Position numbers and translations under genes: made by a program. Under the pieces are notes generated by a model, which was given only the letters and a program-made list of their open reading frames with translations, had not been told where the DNA came from and did not search any database. Positions 1-12,281 of a stretch of DNA of 64,000 nucleotides are shown piece by piece. The number at the start of each line of letters is the position of its first letter. The stretch's first letter is position 1. The DNA is from Tilletiaria anomala UBC 951. Lineage: Eukaryota > Basidiomycota > Exobasidiomycetes > Georgefischeriales > Tilletiariaceae. The stretch spans positions 54,380 through 118,379 of the forward strand of contig NW_013546971.1 of the NCBI RefSeq assembly GCF_000711695.1. Reading direction: 5' to 3'.

Positions 1-2378
1 CCCAAGGCTTCCATCTCGGTCGTGGGTGGGCCATGTGACCGTTGTTGTTGCTGCTGCTGCTGATGCGTGCTGGAGCTCAGCTGCCGACGTATTCGCCGGC
101 TGCTCAGGCCGCCTGCTACACTACTAGGCGGAGTGCCACCCTCGCTCTGCACGGCAGTGCTCCCGACGGTCTCAACAGCGATGGGTCCGTCACGTCTGCC
201 GTGGCCGGACGAGTGCTGTGGTCCGTCGCCTGAGGCAGATCCTGTGGAGATGACACTGCGAGTCGGCGAAGACGTGCCCGCCGTGGCGGCCGTCGAGGCT
301 GCACGGCTAGGCGCGCCTGCCGCGTTCGCCATCAATGAGCGAAAGGCAGCAAGGCCGGGGCCAAAAGAGAGCGGTAACTGCTGGGATTGCTGATAGTGTT
401 GCCGGTGTCTCGATGCCGGACCAGTGGCCGTAAACGAGGGATGCGAAGGGGCTTGGACATTGACGCTCGTGCCCGGCATACCTCCCTGAGTGACACCCTC
501 TTCGAGAATCTCTGGTGCAGTGCGCATCGATGCATCGGCAGCATCATCCCCGTCCACCGAGTCTTGACCGGGCGGAGGCAATGCCAGATCGCTCTCGTCG
601 GCTCCGCTGCCGGCTTCGCTTGGGGCGATGGATGGGATGGTGAAGCTGCTCGAGCTCAATGCACTTGGTCCAAGGCCAGCAAATGCACCCATTCCCACAC
701 CTCCATATCGAGCGAGCCCCGCCGAGCTGCTGCTTGCCGCACCGACGCTGGTCCCAGCAAAGCTTGTCGCACGCCCACCCGACGGGCTGCCGTCATCTTC
801 GTCAATGGCATCCGATGACGCCGACAGCGCCGATGAGGAATTGTTGCTCACGCTGTATGCGACTCGGTAAGCTCTGCCGGAAGCGATTTTCAGGCCATCA
901 CGCTGGGATTCGCCTGGGTTCGTAGTCAGACTGCCTCCCGCACTCAGCGGCGGACTGGCGGTCTCGTCGCGAATTGACGGCGGCCGCGAGGACGCAGGGA
1001 AGGAACCCGAATAGCTCGATGCGGGATACTCGCTGCCGGCCGTCGCTGCGACGGAAGGACTGCAGGTAATGTCGGTCCTACCGCTGCCGCCGGCGGCAGC
1101 AGTGAAAAGCCCTCCACCGATAGGCACCGCCCCGGCGGATGGGGAAAAGACGAGCCCTCGTGGGTTGGCGCGGATCTGATCGAGCGTTGAGTTGGGGATA
1201 CCTGATGGCACTCCGGATGTGCTCCCTGGTGTCGGAGGGTACGAGGAGCCGGCGACAGAGGCGATCGAGTAAGAAGATGTAGCGAAAGGACTGTGTGTGA
1301 TGCTAGCCACGGTAATCCTGCGCGTAGGCACGCCATCGCCGCCCGCCAGCGTGTCGACGCTTGGCATTTCCATAGAGCTGACGGAGGACAGACTGAGCTC
1401 GCTGTGATCAAAGTCGCCGAGTCCCATGCTGCTGACCAAAGAATGCTCGTCGTGCCCATGTCCCGGATGGTGCGAGGTGTAGTCATCGGCTTCCTGTTCA
1501 ACTGCCTGCGGGGAGACGGGTGCCTGCACGCTGACGGAGTATATGGATGCTGCAGACGGCGAGGGAGGACGAAAGTTGGACGCACGAGGGTCCAGCTCCG
1601 GTGGCACCCCAGCTGTATGTAGGGACGGCTATCATGAGTGGGGCTGGGTTGAGCGACGAAACAGAGCCATGTACCCACCTACTGGCTCTCCACGACTTCC
1701 AAAGTGCCCCACAGTGTTACTGAAAGCAACATTGTACTTTCTGCCACTCGTCTGCCCTGCTGCGCCGCCAGTAGCGCGAAGGCTCGCACTGGGGCCGATG
1801 CTACCCAACTGACTCGGCGGACCGCTCCGCACCCCTTCGCCGGCAAGGTGGGCGTCCGAGCTGCTCGTCAAGATGCTGGCTCTTCGGCCGCGGTCGTCTA
1901 TATCGTCCCCTTGTTCCGCATCAACATTCTCAGAGTGCATGCAAGACTCGCTTAAAGGCCCATCCGTCTGCGCACGTCGGTCGTTATGGGTCCTAGCATG
2001 GGTGTGGTCACGTGAATCGTCCTCCCCCCGGTCAGCATCGTGCGGATGGTGGATGAAAGCCTCGTTGCCCTGAGGGCCTAGTCGAATACCCGGCGCGAGC
2101 TCGTCGGCGTTCGGGATCGCTTGAAGGTTGGTGGCCGTGAGCTCTTGATGCCGTCGGCCGCCGCGTTGCCTGTGGTCGTCACTTTCCCCCAGAAAGGAAG
2201 CATCATGTCGGTCGCTTTGACTCGTCAGTTTGAACATCAGATCCTGCGCAGCTATCAACGTCTCTGGGCGGGGCCCCGTCGAGCTGACGGGGGCAACATG
2301 TGGTGATACCGTTGCAGGGCTGTCCTGAAGCACGTGCCTTGATTGCAGAGAAGTTGTTGAAAGAGCGTCTTCAGACAT
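1..2378 (-). CDS. large disordered Ser/Gly-rich protein, N-terminal part (3' end outside window)
   Basis: I do not recognise this protein. The start is the ATG at 2376-2378 (MSEDALSTTSLQSR). Exon 1 covers 2378-1683, a 54-bp intron (donor GTAGGT, acceptor GATAG) covers 1682-1629, and exon 2 runs open from 1628 to the window edge, so about 770 N-terminal residues are visible. The composition is low-complexity: Ser, Gly, Ala, Pro and Asp/Glu rich, with His/Asp patches near residues 140-165 and a short Gln tract encoded around 43-63. No folded domain or signal peptide is visible. Proteins like this are often regulators whose DNA-binding or catalytic domain lies at the C-terminus, which is missing here; that is inference. 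The joined frame without stops is good evidence that the gene is real; the function is unknown. Confidence 0.6.
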
Positions 2379-2626
2379 GATATACAGTAACGTCGGAAAT
2401 CTCAAAGAGGGGTTGTCCTTGTGGTCGCCTACAGACGTATAGGGGGTGATTATACACGCACGCCCCAAGCCGCAGTGTTGAGATCGATATCAAGTGCGTA
2501 CGGTGACGGATGCGGGCCTGGACATCGAAGCCTTCATCAAAGATGTAAACAAAATGAGGCTGATTGCCACAATTCGTCTCATTGGTAGCACGTCTCCATG
2601 TGAAAAGAGACGGAGAGCAAAAAAGT

Positions 2627-2726
2627 GGGGTCGTGTGGGACTCGAACCCACGACCTCCATCATCTAAGCTGTAAGACGAATCTCGACATGCCCTAAAATG
2701 GCATTATGCCCCTAAACTAACGACCC
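2627..2726 (-). tRNA. tRNA-Pro (AGG anticodon) with an intron
   Basis: On the minus strand the 7-bp acceptor stem GGGTCGT/ACGACCC closes the gene, with discriminator C at 2627. The T arm GTGGG-TTCGAGT-CCCAC is perfect. The D arm has the conserved A14 and GG. The anticodon stem is CCATT/GATGG and the loop reads TTAGGG, giving AGG (Pro). About 28 nt inserted after position 37 is a canonical-position nuclear tRNA intron. The first residues match the usual eukaryotic tRNA-Pro 5' end. It lies alone between two protein genes. Confidence 0.85.
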
Positions 2727-3675
2727 ATGAATACATCGAAGCCATTTAAGAGGTGAATATAATCCAATCCTAAGAAACCATCTCCAATGAGCGGTTCGCG
2801 ACTAATTGCGCACCAACGATTCTTTCCCGTCCTGCGAGGCGGCTATGTTGAAATTTAAAGACGGTATGTGAATGCCAAATCATCTAATCTGATGGTTTCG
2901 TACATCAAAACTTTGTTGACCTCAACCGGCACATGGTCCATGTTGACGGGGTAGTGTGAAGGAAACCGACAACCAAACCCACGGAAACAAACATCAGAAC
3001 CCCCCATGTGTCGCCTGTCAAGTTCGCACCCTGCACAGCCTGCTCGCTCATCTTCATACGCGGGTAGAATGACCTCGATGAGTCTTCCGCTCGTTTCACT
3101 TCTCCGCACGGTTTTGGTCCTTCTACGTGAGCGCCATTGGGTTGATTAAGAAGCCAAAGGGTTGACTCTGAGAGTGTGATTAGGGTTCCGCCGATCCTCG
3201 GTCTCACCTACGGCCACGCGTTGACCTCGCGCTGTCTGTGATGCTTCTCTCCGCACTCCGTATGTGAGACACCTGTTCGACGGGGAGAACAAAGACTGCA
3301 CCTATCTCAGGCCCATCAACAAGCCAGCCATCAGCGCCAGCGGAGTGCATGATAGTGTAGCGTGCTCTTCTTCAAGAATCCTGTAGGAAGACTGCTAAGC
3401 GATTCGACGCCAAGCCAGAGCTCGCTCCTCGGCCCACGAGCTCCTAAAGCAGCCGGCCTCATCCGCAACCTGCTCCTTCTCCGTTGACACTCTGCATGGC
3501 TGCCCGTTCAGCGCCTCACCTTTGGCGCAGGTGGTAGCAGATCCGAACAGTCGAGGCCAGTGTAGACGGGACGGGAATCCCTCTGCTTTTCTCGCTGTAA
3601 TTTCAGCAGGATCGAGTGTTTCGACATTCAGGGCCAATAGTTGCGCGGGAGGAAGTCGCGGACAGCCTGCCCAAC
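2727..3675. other. intergenic, upstream of spg1
   Basis: This stretch holds only short overlapping frames on both strands, with no splice-consistent coding signal. It probably contains the tRNA 5' flank and the promoter and leader of the GTPase gene at 3676. Confidence 0.5.
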
Positions 3676-4655
3676 ATGTCGGCTTCATCCACTCAGTCTA
3701 TGGACAGTAACTCGAACGAGAGCGCAGAGAAGAACACGTGAGTTCCCATTCTTCTTGGCCTCCCCAGTTGGTATGGCAGTGATCACTTACGCCAGTGCTC
3801 CCTTGCGCACAGTGTCATCCTTAAGGTCGGTATCGTAGGCGACGCGCAGATCGGCAAGACTAGTCTGATGGTGCGGTACACTGAGGGCCATTTTGACGAA
3901 GACTACATCCAGGTGCGTCTGCGCTTTCCGGTCAAAGATCTCTTTGTTTCCTTGCGCTGAAAGCTTGGATATGCATGCTTCGGCACTTGGAAATCCGCCT
4001 GCTTTAGACATTGGGTGAGGTCGGCCCCTTGCTTGTTTGCTCACCTTTCATACCTCCTCGCTCACTCACATAACTACTCTTCCTTTCTCTGCAGGTGTCA
4101 ACTTCATGGAAAAGACAATCTCGATTCGGAATACCAACGTATGCTTTTCACTGTGGGACTTGGTGAGGCGCAAATCATAGCTGCGTTCTTCAAGACCACA
4201 CCTGACATTTTCCATTTGATCAATTGATTGCTCGCTCGCTCGCTCTATAGGGCGGCGCACGAGAATTCGTCAATATGCTACCACTTGTCTGCAATGATGC
4301 TGTTGCAATCCTCTTCATGTTCGACCTCGGCCGCAAGTCGACACTGAACAGCATCAAAGAGTGGTACCGGCAGGCGCGCGGGTTCAACAAAACCGCCATC
4401 CCCTTGCTTGTCGGAACCAAATATGATGTCTACTGCACCCTGCCAAAAGACGAGCAGGAGGAGATCGCGAGGCAAGCGAAGAGATTTGCAAGGGCCATGA
4501 CGGCTCCGCTCATCTTTAGCTCAACCAGTCATGCCATCCATATTCAGACCATCTTCAAGATCATCCTCGCGAAAGCTTTCGATCTCAAGTGCACCATCCC
4601 AGAGATCAAGGGCGGGGGAGAGCCTCTGCTAATTTACGTGAGGGCTGAAGGGTAG
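3676..4655 (+). CDS. spg1: Spg1/Tem1 septation-initiation GTPase
   Basis: This is a Ras-like GTPase of the Spg1/Tem1 family, which switches on the septation initiation (mitotic exit) network at the spindle pole. Exons are 3676-3737, 3813-3912, 4008-4014, 4095-4162 and 4251-4655, giving 213 aa. The P-loop GDAQIGKTSLMVRY, the effector segment ending YIQTLGVNFMEKTI, switch II WDLGGAREFVNMLP and the family C-terminus IPEIKGGGEPLL are all clear. The switch II Gln of most Ras proteins is replaced by Ala (GGAREF), whereas relatives commonly have GGQREF. The third exon is only 7 nt (ACATTGG) and is needed to encode QTLGVN. The last codons are uncertain: a further intron from 4638 to 4704 would swap VRAEG for a short VEV end at 4716. 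Recognition of the family is firm. Confidence 0.92.
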
Positions 4656-4716
4656 TCTCATTCACTCTTATTGTTTTTGCTGATCCTTGATGGTGTTCAC
4701 CCAGGTCGAGGTATAA

Positions 4717-7702
4717 GGGCCTCCAGGCTCTGCTTGCGGGATAGACCTCCACATAGGCTCGGAACCTCCTGCCCCTGGTTTAGCGATGCTGTCGGCATCC
4801 CTCGGCCCGCACTGCGCATAAGTGCACCTCACAACTCTCAACAGTATACCCTACACATACAAGCACTGCCACATGAGCATTCAACATCATTCCCTGGTCC
4901 ATTTCGGCATCCTCCGTCATCAAGAAATCTTTCGAACCTTCAAAACACACAGTCTTTTCCATTTTCTGACGTCATCCTTGTAGACGTGACTCCATGTCGA
5001 GCACAGTCGAAGCCCAGCGGCCTTCACCCATTTGCAAATTGTATTTCGCTTACATTTCTCGGCGCTGTAAGATATGGCTAGAGCACGAAGCACAAGTGAT
5101 TCGCTGGCGTCCCTTAGTGATGCGTGTCAAGGTTACTCGGCATTGTCTTCTCCAACAGGACCGACGAGGTGCTTTCGGGCTGGAAGGCGGCTGCCCGGCT
5201 CGAGGAGGATGCGCGTCGCCTGGCCAAATTGGGGCAACGTCAGGACCACGGAACCCCTACCATTGGGCATACGCTCAGCTACAACTCGCTCGCCTGTGTG
5301 CAGTCGCTCAGCCAGTCATACCTGATAGCAATCATGTGCGACAACAATCTCTGCAGCGAATTCATGCACAACTTGTCACAGCACCTCATGCCGCTGGACG
5401 ACATGACAAGATGTGTTGGCGGCGTTGCCCGCCTGCGCCTCCCCGTGCGCTTTCGCCTCTGCACTTCCATCTGCGCCTCAGGACCCGGTGGCACTGTGCG
5501 CAAAAAGCGAGTCAACCGAATCATATAACCTACCACCGTGCTGAACAGCCTTGATGACTCAGTTGAACATCGACTCGTTGTAATTGCCTAGCAGCACGAA
5601 ACGCATGCCGGCGAACAAAGGGGGTGGAGTAGGCGAATGCTGCAGCGTCGCCGAACTATTGCTTTTAGCGGATGAAATTTGATCCCTATTCTTGGATATA
5701 CGCGCTTCGATCCGCGCAAATTCATCCGCGAGCGACTTGAACTTGGACATTGCCTTGGGGATCACAGGAGGAACCCAATCTTCAGCTCGTGCACGGTCTG
5801 CCTGCGGCAGATGTGCATCCGGCTGGACGGCAGCCTCTGGCTCGGCGGTTTGCAGCTGGGGAAGACTCGGAGCAATGAGTGCCGCTTGCTCTCCAGATTC
5901 GCTGTGACACCAGGTGTAAGACGCGGCAAGATTGATTACACCGGCGACCCACCGTCAAACTATTATGCGACCCGCTTGATCGACTCAGTCATTTGAACCC
6001 GAGTGCCCCGAACGGGTCCTTTGCATTGGCCTGCGTGCGCTCCGCCTACTCTCTGTAGCAGCTTCTGCTGTTGCGGCTGATGCTGAACCTTCCGACTGAG
6101 TGACACTGGCGTTATTCAGTCTCTCGCCCGACTCTATCCGCGCCTTTGCCTTGCTCATTTGCCTAGGTCTCGTCAGAAAGGACCGTCTTGCTACTGATGA
6201 CACCACTCTGGCCCGATGAGAGCGTCGCCACCGGCCGTGCAACTGGAGTCAGCGGACCATCTTCCAGCGGAGGCAAACACGGCCGACCTTGCGGCTGCCG
6301 CGTCTCTTCCGCCGCGAGCATACGCCGAGCGCAGGCACTTTTAGGGAAGATGACCCCAGAGCATTCAGCAAAGTCGCTCTGCAATCTGTGGCGCCATTTG
6401 GCGACGGGTGCACGAGAACGGCGCCATCTGCTCTGATACCGGCTCGAACAGTTGGTAAGCTATTTTCCCCAGGCTTGGAAAATTGGTCAGTATCTTCACG
6501 AAGGGCGAATTGCCTTTTCCAAGTGGAGGCTGGCGTGGCCTCTACCATGTCCGATCGAGCTGCACTTCCGTAAAAACATCGCTCGCAGCGACTGTTCGAC
6601 GCGACAATGAAAGAGATGAGCGGACGTGGATCCATTTACACGAGCAACAATTGACAATGTATTTCCATCCTCGTTCTGCTGTAATTTCGGTCACGCCGCA
6701 TTTCCACTTCGTGAGAGCGTTCGCAACTCCTTTGGCGCTTCCTTTGAACTCGTGTGCGCAAAGGTAAGGCAGGCGGTGTCCGGAACCAACGCGGCCGGTA
6801 CACTGAAGCCCAACCCCTTTGCATTTGGGCGGGTCGGAGGCGAGGAAGTACTTCCATCTTCATGGAAAGCACTCCTACTGCTAGGAGAATATTCTGCGTT
6901 TGACACTAGGCCTACAAGCCCGCCGTGCGATGGTTCGCGTCACACTGTTCGAGCTAGCGCATAAGGGATCAGGTTCGAGCCCGAATCGACGGACCAGTCG
7001 CTCAGCTCGGCCTCAGTGTAGCCCGAACCGTCTTGTAGATGTCATGTGCAACCAATTTCCTCGGCCAAAAGCTCGTCCTTGATCTACTCAGTGCCTTGCC
7101 CGCTGAAAATGGATGCCACCTTCACCGTCCGCGACCCTTTCCCCACTGGAACTGATCTTGCCTGGGTTGGCCCCTGGAAACGAGCCAGTCTGTCATGAAT
7201 GACGGGTTTCTTCGGCTCCTGCTCCTTTTAGATTCTTCATCGCTCTTTGATCACAGATCGCTCTTGGTGTGATATTCTGATCTTTGAGAGGAATAGATTT
7301 GGCCAAGCCCGGGGATCACTCACCCGTCGCGGACGAGCTGCAATGGCCGCTCCTCGTCGGCTGGCAAACCAGGCAGAAGCATGCTAGTAAATCACCGAGC
7401 ATTTCACGACACTCCCTGATATCCATGCCCGTCTTGCTGAACGGCAGTACTCTCGTGAGGCCAGTAGCCGGGCCTCAGTCACGTTCGAGAGAGTCCTGCC
7501 CAACAATGACTACCAAACGATGGTGTTGAACTCCATCAACGTGAGCATGTGCTACGTGTCCCGGGTCCTTTCTTTTTTCGTCCCTTTGTGGGTTCCGCCC
7601 CCTCTCTGGGGGGAGGGGGGGACTTTTCGTTCTTCTCTAGGTAGTCTCCATGGCAACGTACGCCTGACGCCCCGGCAAAGACTTGCACATACAGTCGCAA
7701 AT
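4717..7702. other. gene-poor stretch with decayed coding fragments
   Basis: No intact gene can be built here. Coding-like pieces occur on both strands but are broken by stops or shifts: a BRCT-like piece on the minus strand (5279-5905), a minus piece near 6940-7110 reading KDELLAEEIGCT, stop, then HLQDGSGYTEAEL, and plus pieces near 5154-5330 (RTDEVLSGWKAAARLEEDA) and 7485-7530 (ERVLPNNDYQTMVLNSI). They may be relics of one or more dead genes, or exons of a gene I could not assemble. The last 100-200 bp should hold the mL54 promoter. Confidence 0.4.
5279..5905 (-). pseudogene. BRCT-domain protein relic (possible)
   Basis: Read on the minus strand from about 5905, an open frame ends with LFAGMRFVLLGNYNESMFN and then a TGA (5559-5561). 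The same frame continues after the stop as VIKAVQHGGRLYDSVDSLF. After a frame change it reads THLVMSSSGM and then AIRYDWLSDCTQAS. In order these resemble a BRCT fold: first strand, the GG turn after helix 1, the THLV strand, and the Trp-containing last helix. No GT-AG intron of reasonable size removes the stop or the shift, so I read it as a decayed gene. C-terminal BRCT domains preceded by disordered sequence occur in DNA-repair proteins, but I cannot name the parent. The opposite strand is also open in part, so the call is tentative. Confidence 0.35.
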
Positions 7703-8714
7703 ATGGCCAGCACCTCACGGATAACACTTGCCCTTCTGCGGAGCGGCACAAGCCGGTCGCTGCGACTGCCCGCCACAGCGGCGCCGCTGCCGACATGCTG
7801 CTGCAGCCCAACTTCCTCATCCATCTCTGCCCCATTTTCAACCACAACGCCCACGCCAGCCAAGGCAGTTGCTGGAGGGAAAGCGGGCAAGGGGAAAGCC
7901 GCTCCTGCGAGCGGTGCAGATGAGGCTGCTGCACCAGTGGTGCGCAAGCCGGCTGCTCAGAGCGACGTCAGTGAGTACCCGATGCCTCCTACCCGCCCTG
8001 TAATCTTCAAGTGGGCTACTCGTTCCCTGACGCTCATGCTGCACAATCCCCTTGTCCATATTGTCGCTACCCATAATCTTTCTACTGAAAGCCTACGATG
8101 CATCCAATGACACATCATCCGCGCCAGCTGGGACGATCCTGCACGGCCTGTCAATCTACAAGGACCGGCCGGAGCCCGTCGCGCGACCGGATTCGCACTA
8201 CCCCGCCTGGCTGTGGGACATCATCTCCTCTTCCTCGTTCAGCACCGACACATCCGAGGCAAGCATTGCAGCCGAGACGGCTGGAATGTCCAAAGGTGAA
8301 GCGCGCGTCGCCGAGAAGCGTATCATGAAGGAGCGCCGGGCCGCGCAGAAGGCCAAAGAGGCCGCCGCGAAGAAGGCACAGATAGCCGCCGAAGCGGCCG
8401 CTGCAAAAGCCGCCGCCGCGCAGTCGTCATGTGCAGGCGTCAGCCTCGCAGGAGGAGCGCCGCTCGTGCTGGGCGAGCATAGAAGGATTGCTGCACTCGC
8501 CGCAGACGCAGAGGCCACGCAGAAGGAGGCGGACGCCGCTGCCAGCGAGGCAGGGCTCATGCCTGGACAGGCGGCAAAGAAAACAGGCGACGACGCTGCT
8601 ACTGCTGTCAGCGGCATGTCCGAGCGCGAATTGCTGGAGCGTGAGAAGAAGCGCGCGCTCAGAAAGGCGAGCAAGAGCGCCATCAAGACGAAGAACTTTG
8701 TCAGCAGCTCGTGA
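7703..8714 (+). CDS. MRPL37: mitochondrial large-subunit ribosomal protein mL54
   Basis: This encodes mitochondrial ribosomal protein mL54 (yeast Mrpl37). Exon 1 is 7703-7970 and exon 2 is 8092-8714 (intron GTGAGT...AAAG), 296 aa. The N-terminus is Arg/Ser/Thr/Ala rich with no acids, as in a mitochondrial targeting presequence, followed by a Lys/Gly/Ala linker. The family core is at about residues 98-133: AGTILHGLSIYKDRPEPVA and then DSHYPAWLWD. The tail is unusual: after the core it continues for about 160 residues of Ala/Lys/Glu-rich, probably coiled-coil sequence, whereas yeast Mrpl37 is only about 105 aa in total. The ATG at 7703 is chosen because it begins the presequence. It is convergent with MAD2, about 200 bp away. 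Confidence 0.8.
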
Positions 8715-8921
8715 GCTTCAGCCGCCATTCCACTTGGCATTGTTGCCCCTTCACGCATCCTTCGTGTGATTAGCACACGCGGCTGGCAAGGACAAGGATA
8801 ATGTAGTCCAAAATTCGACCTGACATACTGGCTATAGTACAACGATGAAGCACCTCGGGTGCCGCCCTGTGAGATGGAAGTGGACGCGGCAGTGCGCTCG
8901 TCCATGACCGCCAGCGCGTCG

Positions 8922-9823
8922 TCACTCCCCATCTTCATCCTCTACATCGCGTCTATATGCGACCATTGCCTCAACACGGTGTACGGCGGTGCTAAAGGAT
9001 CGGAGTCGTACTTGCTCTGCCTTCTTCTCGTCGATCAGCTGCGGAGAAGAGATGACCCACTCGTCTGGGACGGGTGCTGTGCTTTTTGTGTATGCGAGGA
9101 TCTGGAAGGCGCCTGCGATAGCAAAACAGAGTAAGGAACAAATCAGTCGCTGAAACTATGTTGTTGGCGCGCATTGGGCCCCAATGAAGACGAGGGGCGT
9201 TGCACTCAGAGGATTTGTACGCACACTCCTCATCTAGTAGCGGCAAAAACGTGCAGCTCGCTGTGATTTGCTTGATAATGGCTGCGATCTCTGCGCGTAC
9301 GTCTGCGTCTGTTTTTTGCTTTCCTTCCTTTTTCCCTTTTGTTGTTACTGGTGCTGATGACGCTACAGGGCTGTTAAAGGAGTAATACATGGCGTCAGTC
9401 GAATCGGCACCAGCAGAAATGTGACGGGAGGCGATGCAAGACTTACTTGACATTCTCTTTCCCATCCTGCGCCTCGTCTGTGCCCTTTGCCGTCACCTGC
9501 ACATCGAACTGCCACCGCTCTCGTACTTCCCCGCTCCCCTTCTCAATGATTGCGACGACGAGCCGCTCGATGGAGCCCTGCTCGAGCCACTGCTTGATCT
9601 GCGCCATGCTCTTCTCGAGGTACTCCTGCAGTTCCTCATCCGTGGCGACGAGGATCTGCAGGCCATACTTCTTGACCGCCTTGAAGTCTTCCGGCGGGTA
9701 CAGTTCACGCTGGTAGAGGATAGACTGCAGCGAGTAAGAGAAGAACTCGTGCACGATCGCCGTGCTGCCCTTGAGGGAGAGATGCGAGCGTGTTGGCGCC
9801 GCGGTTGCTTGCTTGGTTGCCAT
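8922..9823 (-). CDS. MAD2: Mad2 spindle assembly checkpoint protein
   Basis: This is a HORMA-domain protein of the mitotic checkpoint that binds Mad1 and Cdc20 and holds the APC/C inactive until kinetochores attach. Exons are 9823-9447, 9370-9225 and 9112-8922, 237 aa. Hallmarks are the start of the HORMA fold (LKGSTAIVHEFFSYSLQSIL), the YPPEDF segment, VAIIEKGSGEVRERWQFDV, then ITASCTFLPLLDEECAFQIL, and the safety-belt C-terminus VRLRSFSTAVHRVEAMVAYR. The Cys in DEEC is rebuilt across the second intron, which supports the splice choice. About 20 residues between the first and second exon products (PVASSAPVTTKGKKEGKQ) are longer than in yeast Mad2. The start ATG at 9823 directly precedes MATKQATAAP. 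It is divergent from the Siw14-like phosphatase. Confidence 0.93.
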
Positions 9824-12087
<2,264 letters not shown>

Positions 12088-12281
12088 ACATCGAATGTGC
12101 GCATGCTTACCTTTCAAAGAAATTGTAGAATGTAATACAGTTCATGCAGGGTACTTGCTGTGTTTAACATGCCGTGTGAAACAAGAAAATACAGTAAACA
12201 AAGCGAGTTCAAACAGCAGAGATCGTTGTGTGTTTCTGGCGTGTAGCTTGTCAGACAGAACGATGAATAGGCAGATAAATA

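Noticed and set aside
6960-7000. tRNA-like T-arm string GGTTCGAGCCC
   Set aside because: There is no matching acceptor stem, anticodon arm or D arm around it.
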